Positions 8,821 through 16,851 of a DNA stretch of 64,000 nt are shown one piece after another. The first letter of the stretch is position 1; every line of letters starts with the position of its first letter. The notes beneath the pieces were generated by a model. That model was not told where the DNA came from. It did no database searches and saw only the letters and a list, made by a program, of their open reading frames with translations. Both the position numbers and the translations under genes were made by a program. The DNA is from Sphingomicrobium sediminis (GTDB lineage: Bacteria > Pseudomonadota > Alphaproteobacteria > Sphingomonadales > Sphingomonadaceae). The stretch lies in contig NZ_JAMSHT010000001.1 in assembly GCF_023805295.1 (NCBI RefSeq), positions 1,860,001 through 1,924,000 of the forward strand. The letters run 5' to 3'.

Positions 8821-9852
8821 CTACTTCCCCCGAACCCGTGAAATCATCCGTTCGACATGCGCGATCGGCGTCGTCTTGTCGATGCCATGGCCGAGATTGA
8901 AAATGTGCGGGCGCCCCTTGAAAGCGGCAATGACGCGGTCGACGCCGGCATCGAGCGCTTCGCCGCCATTGATCAGCAGCAGCGGATCGAGATTGCCCTG
9001 GACCGGCAGGTCGGCGGGCAGGTTGGCATGCGCCCATTCGGGATCGATCGTCTCGTCGACACCGACCGCATCGACGCCGGTCCGTTCGGCATATCGCGGC
9101 AGTTTCTCGCCCGCGCCTTTCGGAAAGCCGATCACCGGGATGTCCGGATGGATCGCCTTGAAGGCTTTGACGATGCGGGCATTGGGTTCGATGACCCATT
9201 TGTCGAATTGTTCGGGCGACAGGCTACCCGACCAGCTATCGAACAATTGTACGGCATCGGCGCCCGCTTTCACCTGGCCCGACAGGTAATCGACGGTCAT
9301 GTCGGCGATCGCCTCGATCAGCGCGGCGAAGCGTTCGGGTTCGGCATAGGCCATCTTGCGCGCCGGTGCCTGGTCCTTCGATCCCTGGCCCGCGACCATA
9401 TAGGTGGCGACCGTCCAGGGACTGCCCGCAAAGCCGAGCAGGGTCTGCTTCTCGTCAAGGCCGGCACGGACCTTGGCGACCGTCTCGTAGATCGGCTCCA
9501 GCCGTTCGGGATGGCGCGTCAGATCCTCGAGCTTGTTGGTATCGAGCGTCGGCGACAGGCGTGGGCCTTCGCCGGCGACGAATTTCAGATCCTGACCGAG
9601 CGCGAACGGGACGATGAGGATGTCGGAGAAGAGGATGGCCGCATCGAAGGGAAAGCGGCGCAGCGGCTGCAACGTCACTTCGGCCGCGGCGTCGGTGTCG
9701 TAGACGAGATCGAGGAACCCACCCTTCTCGGCACGCAGCTCGCGATATTCAGGAAGGTAGCGACCGGCTTGGCGCATCATCCAGCTTGGCGGGGGATCGT
9801 GGCGCTCACCCTTGAGCACGCTGAGCAATCGGGGGGTAGGCAGGGTCGTCAC
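8821..9852 (-). CDS. hemE: Uroporphyrinogen decarboxylase
   Basis: 343 residues. It removes four carboxyl groups from uroporphyrinogen III in heme synthesis. The signature PPSWMMRQAGRYLPEYR lies at about residues 20-36, and GFAGSPWTVATYM is near residue 140. The start is a GTG at 9850-9852, preceded on its strand by a purine-rich GAGAGAGGG. It is the first leftward gene beside the proposed replication origin, as hemE is in Caulobacter and Rickettsia, and it pairs functionally with hemJ downstream. Confidence 0.97.
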   Translation of the reverse strand: MTTLPTPRLLSVLKGERHDPPPSWMMRQAGRYLPEYRELRAEKGGFLDLVYDTDAAAEVTLQPLRRFPFDAAILFSDILIVPFALGQDLKFVAGEGPRLSPTLDTNKLEDLTRHPERLEPIYETVAKVRAGLDEKQTLLGFAGSPWTVATYMVAGQGSKDQAPARKMAYAEPERFAALIEAIADMTVDYLSGQVKAGADAVQLFDSWSGSLSPEQFDKWVIEPNARIVKAFKAIHPDIPVIGFPKGAGEKLPRYAERTGVDAVGVDETIDPEWAHANLPADLPVQGNLDPLLLINGGEALDAGVDRVIAAFKGRPHIFNLGHGIDKTTPIAHVERMISRVRGK

Positions 9853-9860
9853 CCTCTCTC

Positions 9861-9890
9861 TCTTCTATCTTATTATATATATTGAAAAGG
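9861..9890. other. AT-rich tract in oriC (possible DNA unwinding element)
   Basis: This pyrimidine-then-A/T stretch includes TTATTATATATATT. It is the most AT-rich part of the origin candidate and stands out in a GC-rich genome. The side nearest hemE is where it lies. The unwinding role is inferred from composition and position only. Confidence 0.55.
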
Positions 9891-9968
9891 ATAGGGGTTG
9901 GTATTGGAGGCTTGGCAACGAGACTTAAGGCCAAGTCCCGCCTTTGCCAACAGCAACGGCTATTCCTT

Positions 9969-10022
9969 GACTCAATGGACTCAACGATTCGCTCTATCGG
10001 ATTCCCATTATCCACAGGATTC
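9969..10022. repeat. Cluster of five GANTC (CcrM) sites in oriC
   Basis: GANTC sites start at 9969, 9978, 9986, 10000 and 10018, with a sixth at 10107. GANTC is the target of the cell-cycle methyltransferase CcrM in alphaproteobacteria. The DnaA box at 10008-10016 lies between the sites at 10000 and 10018. The first two sites are part of a direct repeat GACTCAA. Confidence 0.85.
10008..10016 (+). other. Consensus DnaA box
   Basis: TTATCCACA matches the classical DnaA box at all nine positions. It lies in the hemE-maf gap. A second copy with one mismatch (TTTTCCACA) is at 10133-10141, directly before the maf start. Confidence 0.85.
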
Positions 10023-10146
10023 GAGTGCGGCGGACCGACCTGTGCACGAAAATGCGAATGGGCGGAGGTGAATCGGGCATGGATGCCGCGACTTTCGTCA
10101 TCCCCGGATTCGCGCTAGGCCCAGCCACAGACTTTTCCACAGGGTT

Positions 10147-10737
10147 ATGAAAATGGCGCTTTTGCTGGCTTCCACGAGCCCCATCCGGCGGGCGATGCTC
10201 GACCAGGCCGGGCTCGACTATGGCACGGCGTCGCCCGATGTCGACGAAGATGCGGTCAAGGCAAGGCATGAGGGCAGCGCCGCCGAGCTTGCCCTCGAAC
10301 TGGCGCGCGCAAAGGCGCTGTCGTCCAGCACCGAAGGCGATGCCAAGTGGGTCATCGGGAGCGACAGCGTCCTCGAGGTCGGCGGAAAATTGTTCAGCAA
10401 GCCTGGCGATCGCGACGAGGCGGCAGCGCATCTGCGCTACTTTTCGGGCAAGGTGATGCAGCTGACCAGCGCCGTCGCATTGGCGCGTGATGGTGGAATC
10501 GACTGGGATCATGCCGATACCGCACGTCTGGTCGTGCGCGACCTGAGCGATGAATTTATCGCTGCCTATCTCGATGCCGACTGGCCAGAAGTGTCCTACT
10601 GCGTCGGGGTGTTCCGCATGGAAGGGCCGGGGGTCACCTTGTTCGACCGGATCGACGGCAATTATTTCACCATCCTCGGATTGCCCTTGCTGCCGCTGCT
10701 GGGCGCGCTCCGGGCCCGCGGGGAGATGCTTGCATGA
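10147..10737 (+). CDS. maf: Maf family nucleotide pyrophosphatase
   Basis: 196 residues. Maf proteins hydrolyse non-canonical or excess nucleoside triphosphates to monophosphates. The N-terminal ASTSPIRRAMLDQAG is the family signature (ASxSPRR), GSDSVLEVGGKLFSKP is the second conserved block near residue 80, and the C-terminal MEGPGVTLFDRIDGNYFTILGLPL is typical. The first ATG is used; a second in-frame ATG lies two codons later. Its stop overlaps the aroE start by four bases (ATGA), beginning a tightly packed maf-aroE-coaE run. Confidence 0.93.
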   Translation: MKMALLLASTSPIRRAMLDQAGLDYGTASPDVDEDAVKARHEGSAAELALELARAKALSSSTEGDAKWVIGSDSVLEVGGKLFSKPGDRDEAAAHLRYFSGKVMQLTSAVALARDGGIDWDHADTARLVVRDLSDEFIAAYLDADWPEVSYCVGVFRMEGPGVTLFDRIDGNYFTILGLPLLPLLGALRARGEMLA

Positions 10738-11543
10738 TCTACGCCGAGGTTATCGGAGATCCGATCGAGCATTCCAAGTCGCCGATCATTCACAAGCACT
10801 GGTTCGAGGTTGCGGGCATGGAGGCCGACTATCGCCGCACCCGTGTCGGCGAAGGAGAAGTTGAAGCCTATCTGGAAAAACGCCGTGCCGATGCGGACTG
10901 GCGAGGCTGCAACGTCACCATGCCGATCAAGTTCGAGGCGCTCGAACAGGCCGATGTGAAAAGCGATCTCGCCATCGCGGCCAGTGCGGCCAACATGCTC
11001 ATCCCGCACGAAGGCGGGCTCGCGGCGGGCAATAGCGATGTCGGTGCCATCGTCATGGTGCTGAAGGCACTGCACGAGGCTGGGCGCGCCATGACCCATG
11101 TCGCGCTTTACGGTACCGGCGGTGCGGCGCGCGCCGTCCTGGTCGCTGCGCGGACAGTCGGCCTGCACGCCATCACCATCCATGCGCGCGATCGTCAGAA
11201 AGCGATCAAGCTGGCGGTGGAATTCGGCCTGTCGCGGGAGCCGCGGACCATGGCCGATGCGCCCCAGGCCGACGGCGTCATCAACGCCACCCCGCTCGGC
11301 ATGGTCGGCCATCGCTGTCTTAGCTGCGATGTTGCCGGGATCGACGAGAATGGTTGGGTCTTCGACATGGTGACTGCGCCGGTGGAGACTGAATTGGTCA
11401 AATCGGCGCGTGCGCGCGGGCTGGAGATCAAGGACGGGATCGACATGTTGGTCGAGCAGGCGGCGGTCAGTTTCGAGGCCTTTTTCGACGCCCCGCCAAA
11501 AAGAGAGCGCGACGACGAACTTTTTGCTAGATTACGGGCATGA
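10734..11543 (+). CDS. aroE: Shikimate dehydrogenase (NADP+)
   Basis: 269 residues. It reduces 3-dehydroshikimate to shikimate in the aromatic amino acid pathway. The substrate-binding SKSPIIHKHW is near residue 15, the catalytic lysine lies in NVTMPIKF (NVTxPxK motif), and YGTGGAARAVL near residue 125 is the NADP-binding glycine loop. The C-terminal GIDMLVEQAAVSFEAFF is also family-typical. ATGA overlaps join it to maf upstream and coaE downstream. Confidence 0.95.
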   Translation: MIYAEVIGDPIEHSKSPIIHKHWFEVAGMEADYRRTRVGEGEVEAYLEKRRADADWRGCNVTMPIKFEALEQADVKSDLAIAASAANMLIPHEGGLAAGNSDVGAIVMVLKALHEAGRAMTHVALYGTGGAARAVLVAARTVGLHAITIHARDRQKAIKLAVEFGLSREPRTMADAPQADGVINATPLGMVGHRCLSCDVAGIDENGWVFDMVTAPVETELVKSARARGLEIKDGIDMLVEQAAVSFEAFFDAPPKRERDDELFARLRA

Positions 11544-12133
11544 AGACGCTCGCCATCACCGGCTCGATCGGCATGGGCAAGTCGACCGTCGCGAAAATGT
11601 TCGCCGACGCCGGCATTCCCGTCTTCGATGCCGATGCGTCGGTGCGCGAGATGCAGGGGCCGGGCGGGCGGCTGGTCGCCGAGATCGAAAAGGCCTTTCC
11701 CGGATCGACCAACAATGATGCCGTCGACCGCGACGCGCTGTCCGCGATGGTGCTGGGCGACCGCGATGCGTTGGCCCGATTGGAAGGTATCGTCCATCCG
11801 GCGGTCCATCATGAGCGCACCCGCTTCATCCTGGCCAATGGCGATGCGCCGGCATTACTGTTCGACATCCCCTTGCTGTTCGAAACCCATGGCGAAGAGA
11901 ATTTCGACCATGTCATCGTCGTGTCCGCCGATGCCGACACGCAGCGCGAGCGGGTGCTCGCGCGAGAGGGCATGACCGAGGCGAAGTTCGCTTCCATTCT
12001 CGAGCGGCAAATGCCCGATGCGGAGAAGCGCGAGCGCGCCGATTTCGTCGTCGATACCAATGGCAGCCTCGATGAAACCCGCGCCCAAGTGGACCGGATC
12101 CTGTCTTGCCTCGGGCTCGCCGCAGAGTCATAA
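11540..12133 (+). CDS. coaE: Dephospho-CoA kinase
   Basis: 197 residues. It phosphorylates dephospho-CoA, the last step of coenzyme A synthesis. The P-loop GSIGMGKSTVAKMF is at residues 8-21, DADASVREM is the conserved block after it, and LFDIPLLFETHGE near residue 112 is the CoA-binding signature. The ATGA overlap with aroE implies translational coupling. Confidence 0.95.
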   Translation: MKTLAITGSIGMGKSTVAKMFADAGIPVFDADASVREMQGPGGRLVAEIEKAFPGSTNNDAVDRDALSAMVLGDRDALARLEGIVHPAVHHERTRFILANGDAPALLFDIPLLFETHGEENFDHVIVVSADADTQRERVLAREGMTEAKFASILERQMPDAEKRERADFVVDTNGSLDETRAQVDRILSCLGLAAES

Positions 12134-12140
12134 AGTCCCC

Positions 12141-12854
12141 ATGCGTGAAATCATTTTCGACACCGAAACCACGGGCCTTTCGCCCGAGGGTGGCGACCGA
12201 ATGGTCGAGATCGGTTGCATCGAGATGGTCCGCCGCGTCGAGACCGGGCGGACCTTCCACTGCTATTTCAATCCGCAGCGTCCCATGCCTTCGGAAGCCG
12301 AGGCGGTGCACGGCCTGTCGGACACCTTCCTGTCGGACAAGCCGCTCTTCGGTGACAAGGCCGACGAGCTGATGGAGTTTCTGGGCGATGCGACCCTGGT
12401 CGCGCACAATGCCATGTTCGACTTCGGCTTCTTGAATGCCGAGTTGAAAATGTGCGGGCGCGAACCGGTTTCGCTCGATCGCATGCAGGATACGTTGCAG
12501 CTGGCGCGCGCCAAGCATCCCGGTGCCAAGCACAGCCTCGATGCCCTGTGCAGCCGCTATGGCGTCGATCGCTCCGCACGCGTCAAGCATGGCGCCTTGC
12601 TCGATGCCGAATTGCTCACCCAGGTCTATATCGAACTGACCGGGGGCCGGCAGATTGGCCTGTCGCTCGACGCGGTCGAAAGCGCGGCAGAGCCTGAACT
12701 ATCCGCGGCTGGGCAAGCGGCAACGGAACGGCCGGACCGACCCTTTCGCGAACCGCGTCCGCACGCGCCGAGTGAAGAAGAATTGGAACGGCATCGGAAC
12801 TTTATAGCCTCGTTCAGCGATGCCTTGTGGAATCGTCACGCCAATCCCAACTAG
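12141..12854 (+). CDS. dnaQ: DNA polymerase III subunit epsilon (3'-5' proofreading exonuclease)
   Basis: 237 residues. DnaQ proofreads during replication. ExoI is IIFDTETTGL at residues 4-13, ExoII is LVAHNAMFDFGFL near residue 93, and the ExoIII-epsilon HGALLDAELL lies near residue 150. The ATG at 12141 gives the standard N-terminus and follows the coaE stop by seven bases; longer upstream frames are not supported. After about residue 185 comes a flexible acidic/Arg-rich tail before the C-terminal helix that would bind the polymerase subunit. Confidence 0.95.
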   Translation: MREIIFDTETTGLSPEGGDRMVEIGCIEMVRRVETGRTFHCYFNPQRPMPSEAEAVHGLSDTFLSDKPLFGDKADELMEFLGDATLVAHNAMFDFGFLNAELKMCGREPVSLDRMQDTLQLARAKHPGAKHSLDALCSRYGVDRSARVKHGALLDAELLTQVYIELTGGRQIGLSLDAVESAAEPELSAAGQAATERPDRPFREPRPHAPSEEELERHRNFIASFSDALWNRHANPN

Positions 12855-12906
12855 GGGATAAGGGCCCGTGACGGGTCGAACGCGAACACAACAGAAGGAG
12901 AAAGAC

Positions 12907-13473
12907 ATGGAAGTCCGTGTCGCAGGTCACCAGGTCGATACCGGAGACGCCCTTCGCCATCATGTCAGCGAGCGCCTTAATGCGATGACGGAGAAATATT
13001 TCTCCCGCGCTATCGGGGCCAATGTCACGTTTGGTCGCGCGCCGCATGATCAGTTTACGTGCGACATCGTTGCCCCGGTATCCAATGGCCATGTCCTCAA
13101 GGCCTCGAACCGTGCCGGGGATGCGCACATCGCTTTCGACGGCGCCGCCGACAAGGTCGAGCGCCAGTTGAAACGCTATGCCGAGCGCCTGCGCGAACGA
13201 CGCAGTGAGCCGATGCCCGAAATCCCCGCCGATGCCGGCTATCGTGTGATCGAATCGTCGAACGACGAGGACACGCCGACGTCCGACAGCCCGGCCATCG
13301 TTGCCGAAACGCATGTCGATATTCCAACGGCGAGCGTTGGCGATGCGGTGATGATGCTCGACCTTCGAAACACCAATGCGCTGCTCTTCAAGAATGGCGG
13401 CAGCGGCGCATTAAACATGGTGTATCGGCGTGAAGACGGCACCATCGGATGGGTCGAACCGAGCCAAGGCTGA
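12907..13473 (+). CDS. hpf: Ribosome hibernation promoting factor, long form
   Basis: 188 residues. HPF dimerises idle 70S ribosomes into 100S particles. The N-terminal domain (MEVRVAGHQVDTGDALRHHV) is the ribosome-binding fold, and the C-terminal segment from about residue 130 (VGDAVMMLDLRNTNALLFKN) is the dimerisation domain of long HPF. The start at 12907 is preceded by AGAAGGAGAAAGAC, a strong ribosome-binding site. The adjacent ptsN gene repeats the common hpf-ptsN linkage; rpoN is not in the window. Confidence 0.93.
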   Translation: MEVRVAGHQVDTGDALRHHVSERLNAMTEKYFSRAIGANVTFGRAPHDQFTCDIVAPVSNGHVLKASNRAGDAHIAFDGAADKVERQLKRYAERLRERRSEPMPEIPADAGYRVIESSNDEDTPTSDSPAIVAETHVDIPTASVGDAVMMLDLRNTNALLFKNGGSGALNMVYRREDGTIGWVEPSQG

Positions 13474-13513
13474 CAAATCAACGATTTGTGTTTATTGGGG
13501 CCTCGAAACGAGG
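13473..13513 (+). other. Two small hairpins in the hpf-ptsN gap
   Basis: ACAAATC-AAC-GATTTGT (13473-13489) is followed by GTTTATT, and CCTCG-AAA-CGAGG (13501-13513) is followed by TTTGAC. The first overlaps the hpf stop codon and could be a weak terminator; the second could be a second barrier or part of a ptsN promoter region. Neither has a long T tract. Confidence 0.35.
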
Positions 13514-13558
13514 TTTGACATGCCCCGCCCACCACGGGGGCAGGAAAAAGAATCGATT

Positions 13559-14023
13559 ATGAATTTGAGTGATTTCATCGACGTCTCGTCGATACGATTG
13601 GATGTGGCCGCGAAGGACAAGCGGGCGCTTCTCCAGCAGATGGGACAGATTGCCGGGCTGAAGCTGGGCATCGAGCCTGCGCGCATCGTCGACGCGATTG
13701 TCGAGCGTGAACGACTGGGCTCGACCGGCTTTGGCGGCGGGATCGCCATTCCGCATGGCAAGATCGACGGCCTCGACGGCATTTACGGCATGGTCGTGCG
13801 CCTCGATTCCCCGGTCGACTATCGCGCCATCGACAAAATGCCCGTCGACTTGCTCTTCCTCCTTCTGTCGCCGCCCGATCGCGGTGCCGACCATCTGCGC
13901 GCGCTGGCCGCCGTCAGCCGCGCCGTCCGCGATGTCGCTACGGTCGAGCGCCTTCGCGGCGCGCGTGATCGCGACGCCGTCGCCGCCGTCCTGGCCCAGT
14001 GCGATGAACGCACCGCAGCCTGA
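13559..14023 (+). CDS. ptsN: PTS IIA-like nitrogen-regulatory protein PtsN (EIIA-Ntr)
   Basis: 154 residues. It receives phosphate through the PTS-Ntr chain and regulates potassium and stress functions by protein contact. The phosphorylated histidine is His66 in GIAIPHGK, and LLFLLLSPPDRGADHLRALA near residue 100 is the conserved block. The ATG at 13559 gives the canonical short N-terminus. The 3' end overlaps the next gene by 20 bases. Confidence 0.93.
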   Translation: MNLSDFIDVSSIRLDVAAKDKRALLQQMGQIAGLKLGIEPARIVDAIVERERLGSTGFGGGIAIPHGKIDGLDGIYGMVVRLDSPVDYRAIDKMPVDLLFLLLSPPDRGADHLRALAAVSRAVRDVATVERLRGARDRDAVAAVLAQCDERTAA

Positions 14024-14477
14024 CGCACCAAGCGGCGCCAAAGCGCATCTGCGCGGGCTGGAAGGGCTATACGCCGCCGCGCCGATCAATGGCCGCTTCA
14101 ACAGCCAGCTCGAACTGCCCGAAGCGGGCATTTCGCGTATTCGCTTCGAGCTCGAGCCGCACCATTACCATGCCGCCGGGGCTGCCCACGGCACGGTCTA
14201 TTTCAAGATGCTCGACGATGCGGCCTTTTATGCTGCGAACAGCCTGGTCAGCGACCGCTTCCTCCTGACCACCAGCTTCAACCTGCTCTTCACCCGCCCG
14301 ATGCAAATCGGTTCCTATATCGCCGAAGGGCGCTGGGTCAGTGGCAAGCGCCGCGTGCTAGTGGCCGATGCCCGCATTATCGATTCCGACGGCGAAGAAA
14401 CGGCGCGCGGGACCGGCACCTTCATGCGCTCGCGCATCGCCCTCACCGGGCTTGAAGGCTATTCGACCGCCTCATGA
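14004..14477 (+). CDS. PaaI-type hotdog-fold thioesterase
   Basis: 157 residues with the hotdog fold expected of the PaaI/YbgC superfamily: HHYHAAGAAHGTVYFKMLDDAAFYAANSL in two blocks near residues 51-80, where the aspartate and nearby asparagine would be catalytic. It would hydrolyse an acyl-CoA, but the substrate is unknown. It overlaps ptsN by 20 bases and its stop overlaps the next start (ATGA), so it is in the ptsN transcript. Both genes also look co-translated. Confidence 0.78.
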   Translation: MNAPQPDAPSGAKAHLRGLEGLYAAAPINGRFNSQLELPEAGISRIRFELEPHHYHAAGAAHGTVYFKMLDDAAFYAANSLVSDRFLLTTSFNLLFTRPMQIGSYIAEGRWVSGKRRVLVADARIIDSDGEETARGTGTFMRSRIALTGLEGYSTAS

Positions 14478-14815
14478 TCGGGCGTCTTCCCGCCGGGGTC
14501 GAAGCCAGCGCATTGGTGCGCCGGGTCAATAGCGACGGCGGTTTCGCGACGGTGCTCGCCAAGGGCGACGAAGATCGCGGCAGCCTGCTCCTGATAATTC
14601 TCCAGAAGAGTGACTTTTTCGCCATTTTCGAGCGCCTTCTCGATATGGACGGACAGTATCGATGGACTCGGACCGGCCCAAGCAATGGTCCAGAAAGCCC
14701 AGAAATCAGGGAATTTCTCGCGAAACGACGTCAGCGCGACCCCGACCAATGGCAAATCGAACTGGATGTCGCTGATGCAGAACGATTCGTCGCTGAAACG
14801 ATCGAAATTTCTTGA
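14474..14815 (+). CDS. DUF1491 family protein
   Basis: 113 residues. It opens with RLPAGVEASALVRRVNSDGG and has ATVLAKGDEDRGSLLLII, the pattern of the alphaproteobacterial DUF1491 family; WQIELDVADAERFVAETI closes it. No catalytic motif is visible and the family has no established function. The start overlaps the thioesterase stop (ATGA). Confidence 0.75.
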   Translation: MIGRLPAGVEASALVRRVNSDGGFATVLAKGDEDRGSLLLIILQKSDFFAIFERLLDMDGQYRWTRTGPSNGPESPEIREFLAKRRQRDPDQWQIELDVADAERFVAETIEIS

Positions 14816-14922
14816 TTCTTAGCATTTTGGGTTAGAAGGGGCGCGGGAGAAAGAGCGGAGGGTGGTCCGGGACATCGGAACCATCACGCAGACGGAAGGG
14901 GCCCGACCGGCATTTCGTATTC

Positions 14923-14945
14923 GTTCGGCAAGCGTAATGCCGAAC
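14923..14945. other. Perfect 8-bp stem-loop upstream of the cell wall hydrolase
   Basis: GTTCGGCA (14923-14930) and TGCCGAAC (14938-14945) are exact inverted repeats with a seven-base loop AGCGTAA. It lies 43 bases before the hydrolase start. It may be a 5' UTR structure or a protein-binding palindrome. The surrounding 173-base gap holds no gene that could be seen. Confidence 0.5.
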
Positions 14946-14988
14946 CCAGACCGGCACCGGAAACCGACCGCATGATGACGGATCGTTG

Positions 14989-15675
14989 ATGAAAAAGAGC
15001 ATCGCCGTTGCAGCCTTTGCGACCGCAGTGACAATCACCAGTTCGGTCGCGCCGGCGCGCGATGCCAATGGAACGACCCTGACCGCAACCGCGGCCAGCA
15101 CGTCTTTCCCCGTTGCAGGTCTTCCTTCCGTCGCGATGCCCGCGACCGAGGCCCTGCTCGACACCGTGGATCCGGTCACCGGCGAAGTCGTCGCCGTCCT
15201 TCCGGAGCCCGAACCCGAAATCATGCTTGCGGAAATCGAGGTCGAGCCCGAGCCGGTCCTGCCCGAAGATTTGGGCGACCTGGTCGACCATTTCGCGGGC
15301 ACGCAGCCGCGCGACAACGAGATGGATTGCCTCGCGCGCGCCATCTATTTCGAAACCCGCGGCGAACCGCTTCACGGCCAGCTGGCTGTCGGCGAAGTCA
15401 TCCGCAACCGCGCCGAATCCAGCCGTTTCCCCGACAGCTATTGCAGCGTCATCAAGCAGCGCCGCCAGTTCAGCTTCGTGCAAGCTGGCCGCATCCCTGA
15501 GCCGCGTCGCGGCACCCGCGCCTGGAAGAACGCCGTGGCCATTGCGCGCATCGTCGATGGCGAACATCACTCGACCCGGATGGACGGCGCGCTCTTTTTC
15601 CATGCCAATTACGTCAACCCGCGTTGGCGCCTGAAGCGCATGGGTTCGATCGGCAATCACATCTTCTACCAGTAA
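14989..15675 (+). CDS. Secreted SleB-type cell wall hydrolase
   Basis: 228 residues. An N-terminal signal peptide (MKKSIAVAAFATAVTITSS, cleaved near APA-R) is followed by a low-complexity acidic linker of about 70 residues (PEPEPEIMLAEIEVEPEP) and then a Hydrolase_2 domain from about residue 108: CLARAIYFETRGEPLHGQ with the conserved Glu, VGEVIRNRAES, then GALFFHANYVNPRW. SleB-like domains act on peptidoglycan. The ATG at 14989 follows a TTG that could also start the frame. A clear terminator follows at 15691-15720. Confidence 0.87.
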   Translation: MKKSIAVAAFATAVTITSSVAPARDANGTTLTATAASTSFPVAGLPSVAMPATEALLDTVDPVTGEVVAVLPEPEPEIMLAEIEVEPEPVLPEDLGDLVDHFAGTQPRDNEMDCLARAIYFETRGEPLHGQLAVGEVIRNRAESSRFPDSYCSVIKQRRQFSFVQAGRIPEPRRGTRAWKNAVAIARIVDGEHHSTRMDGALFFHANYVNPRWRLKRMGSIGNHIFYQ

Positions 15676-15690
15676 GACGGTTGCGCAGAC

Positions 15691-15720
15691 GGGGACTCGG
15701 CAAAGGTCCCCTTTTGTTCT
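15691..15720 (+). terminator. Rho-independent terminator
   Basis: GGGGAC (15691-15696), a nine-base loop and GTCCCC (15706-15711) are followed directly by TTTTGTTCT. The position, 16 bases after the hydrolase stop, fits an intrinsic terminator. Confidence 0.8.
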
Positions 15721-15731
15721 AGCGTCAGGGT

Positions 15732-16199
15732 ATGACCTGCCTCGACGATTCGCCGGCCGTTGCGCTCGATGTCGCGCGTGGAGCCACGCGCCTGTTTGCG
15801 CGTCAAAAGCTCTACATGATCTGCGAAGTCCCCTTGCCAAACGGGCGGCGCGCGGACCTGATGGGCATCGATCCAAAGGGTCGGATCGTCATTGCCGAGA
15901 TCAAGGTGGCCAAGGCCGACCTCACCGGCGACGGCAAATGGCGCGACTATCTCGACTATTGCGATCGATTCTATTGGGCGGTGACGCCCGACCTCGCATC
16001 GATTTGCGACGGGGAGGCGTATCTCCCGGGATTGGCCGGGCTGCTTGTGGCGGATCGCTATGATGCGGCGATGGTGCGCGAGGCCAAGGAGGATCCGCTG
16101 TCACCGGCACGGCGAAAGGCGGAGAGCGCACGCTTTGCCCGGCGCGCGGCGATGCGGCTGGCGGCCGAACTCGACCCAAGCCTCGGCGATCACTACTAG
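15732..16199 (+). CDS. MmcB family DNA repair protein (PD-(D/E)XK fold)
   Basis: 155 residues. The family is named from Caulobacter MmcB, linked to repair of mitomycin C damage. RRADLMGIDPKGRIVIAEIK near residue 40 carries the Asp and the Glu-x-Lys of a PD-(D/E)XK nuclease core; WRDYLDYCDRFYWAV follows. The C-terminus is Arg/Ala rich. It converges on the ankyrin gene, and the two TAG stops share the bases CTAG (16196-16199). Confidence 0.82.
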   Translation: MTCLDDSPAVALDVARGATRLFARQKLYMICEVPLPNGRRADLMGIDPKGRIVIAEIKVAKADLTGDGKWRDYLDYCDRFYWAVTPDLASICDGEAYLPGLAGLLVADRYDAAMVREAKEDPLSPARRKAESARFARRAAMRLAAELDPSLGDHY

Positions 16200-16798
16200 C
16201 GCAGGACCGGGCCGAACTGCAGCTGGTCGCGCGGCTTTCCGGCTTCTTCGATCAATCGCAGCAATTCGGGATTGCGGGTTTCGCGCCGCGCATAGTCGCG
16301 CGCGCTGAGGCCGGCGGAGCTGTCGGTAATGTCGGGATTGGCCCCATTGTCGAGAAGGAGCTTCACGATCCGTGCGTTGCGCAAGCGTACGGCGGTCATG
16401 AGGGCAGTTTCGTTGAACCGGTTGCCGATATTGGGATCGGCGCCGCCCACCAGCAAAGTCTCGATCATCTCGAAGCTTTGCAACTCCGTGGCGTAGTGGA
16501 TCGGCGCCATGCCATCTGCGTCCTTGGTGTTGGGATTTGCGCCCTTGCTGAGGAGGGTGCGGACCCAGAGCGGGCGCTTGTCCCGCACGAGGATGATGAG
16601 CGCCGTTTCCCCGCTCGACCCGCGATAATTGACGAGGAACGGCCCGTTCGCGCTGTCCATCATCGGCACCACCTTGGATGCATCGGCAGCGCGGATGGCG
16701 CGCAGGAAATCCTCGCCTTCGCTTTTCTGTGCCGCCGCGGGCTCAGCCGTCAGCAAAAGGCCGATCAGGGCAGCAAAAAGGGTGGCGATACGCATCAT
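16196..16798 (-). CDS. Secreted ankyrin-repeat protein
   Basis: 200 residues. A signal peptide ([21 protein letters not shown]) is followed by about four ankyrin repeats: [60 protein letters not shown] and a last repeat with [11 protein letters not shown]. It should be periplasmic and act through protein binding; partners are unknown. Two adjacent ATG codons could start it. Confidence 0.85.
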   Translation of the reverse strand: MMRIATLFAALIGLLLTAEPAAAQKSEGEDFLRAIRAADASKVVPMMDSANGPFLVNYRGSSGETALIILVRDKRPLWVRTLLSKGANPNTKDADGMAPIHYATELQSFEMIETLLVGGADPNIGNRFNETALMTAVRLRNARIVKLLLDNGANPDITDSSAGLSARDYARRETRNPELLRLIEEAGKPRDQLQFGPVLR

Positions 16799-16851
16799 GT
16801 CGGAAATTCCATCTTGTCGGTCGCGGCCTTGCCGCGCATTGCTGTTGCGAC

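Larger units (their letters stand above)
9853..10146. other. oriC: Candidate chromosomal replication origin (oriC)
   Basis: This 294-base gap between hemE (leftward) and maf (rightward) is where alphaproteobacterial oriC is often found. It contains a 30-base AT- and pyrimidine-rich tract (9861-9890) suited to unwinding, a perfect DnaA box TTATCCACA (10008-10016), a one-mismatch box TTTTCCACA (10133-10141), a tandem GACTCAA repeat (9969-9975 and 9978-9984) and six GANTC sites. Genes on both sides point away from it over at least 6 kb in each direction, and parAB with parS lies 5-9 kb away. The position is inferred; no replication data are available here. Nothing protein-coding was seen in it. 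Confidence 0.82.

Noticed and set aside
10021..10060. A third DnaA box near TGTGCACGA
   Set aside because: Three mismatches to the reverse of TTATCCACA, which is too many to support.
9853..10146. CtrA binding sites (TTAA-N7-TTAA) in the origin
   Set aside because: Only a single isolated TTAA was found in the gap; the paired spacing is not present.
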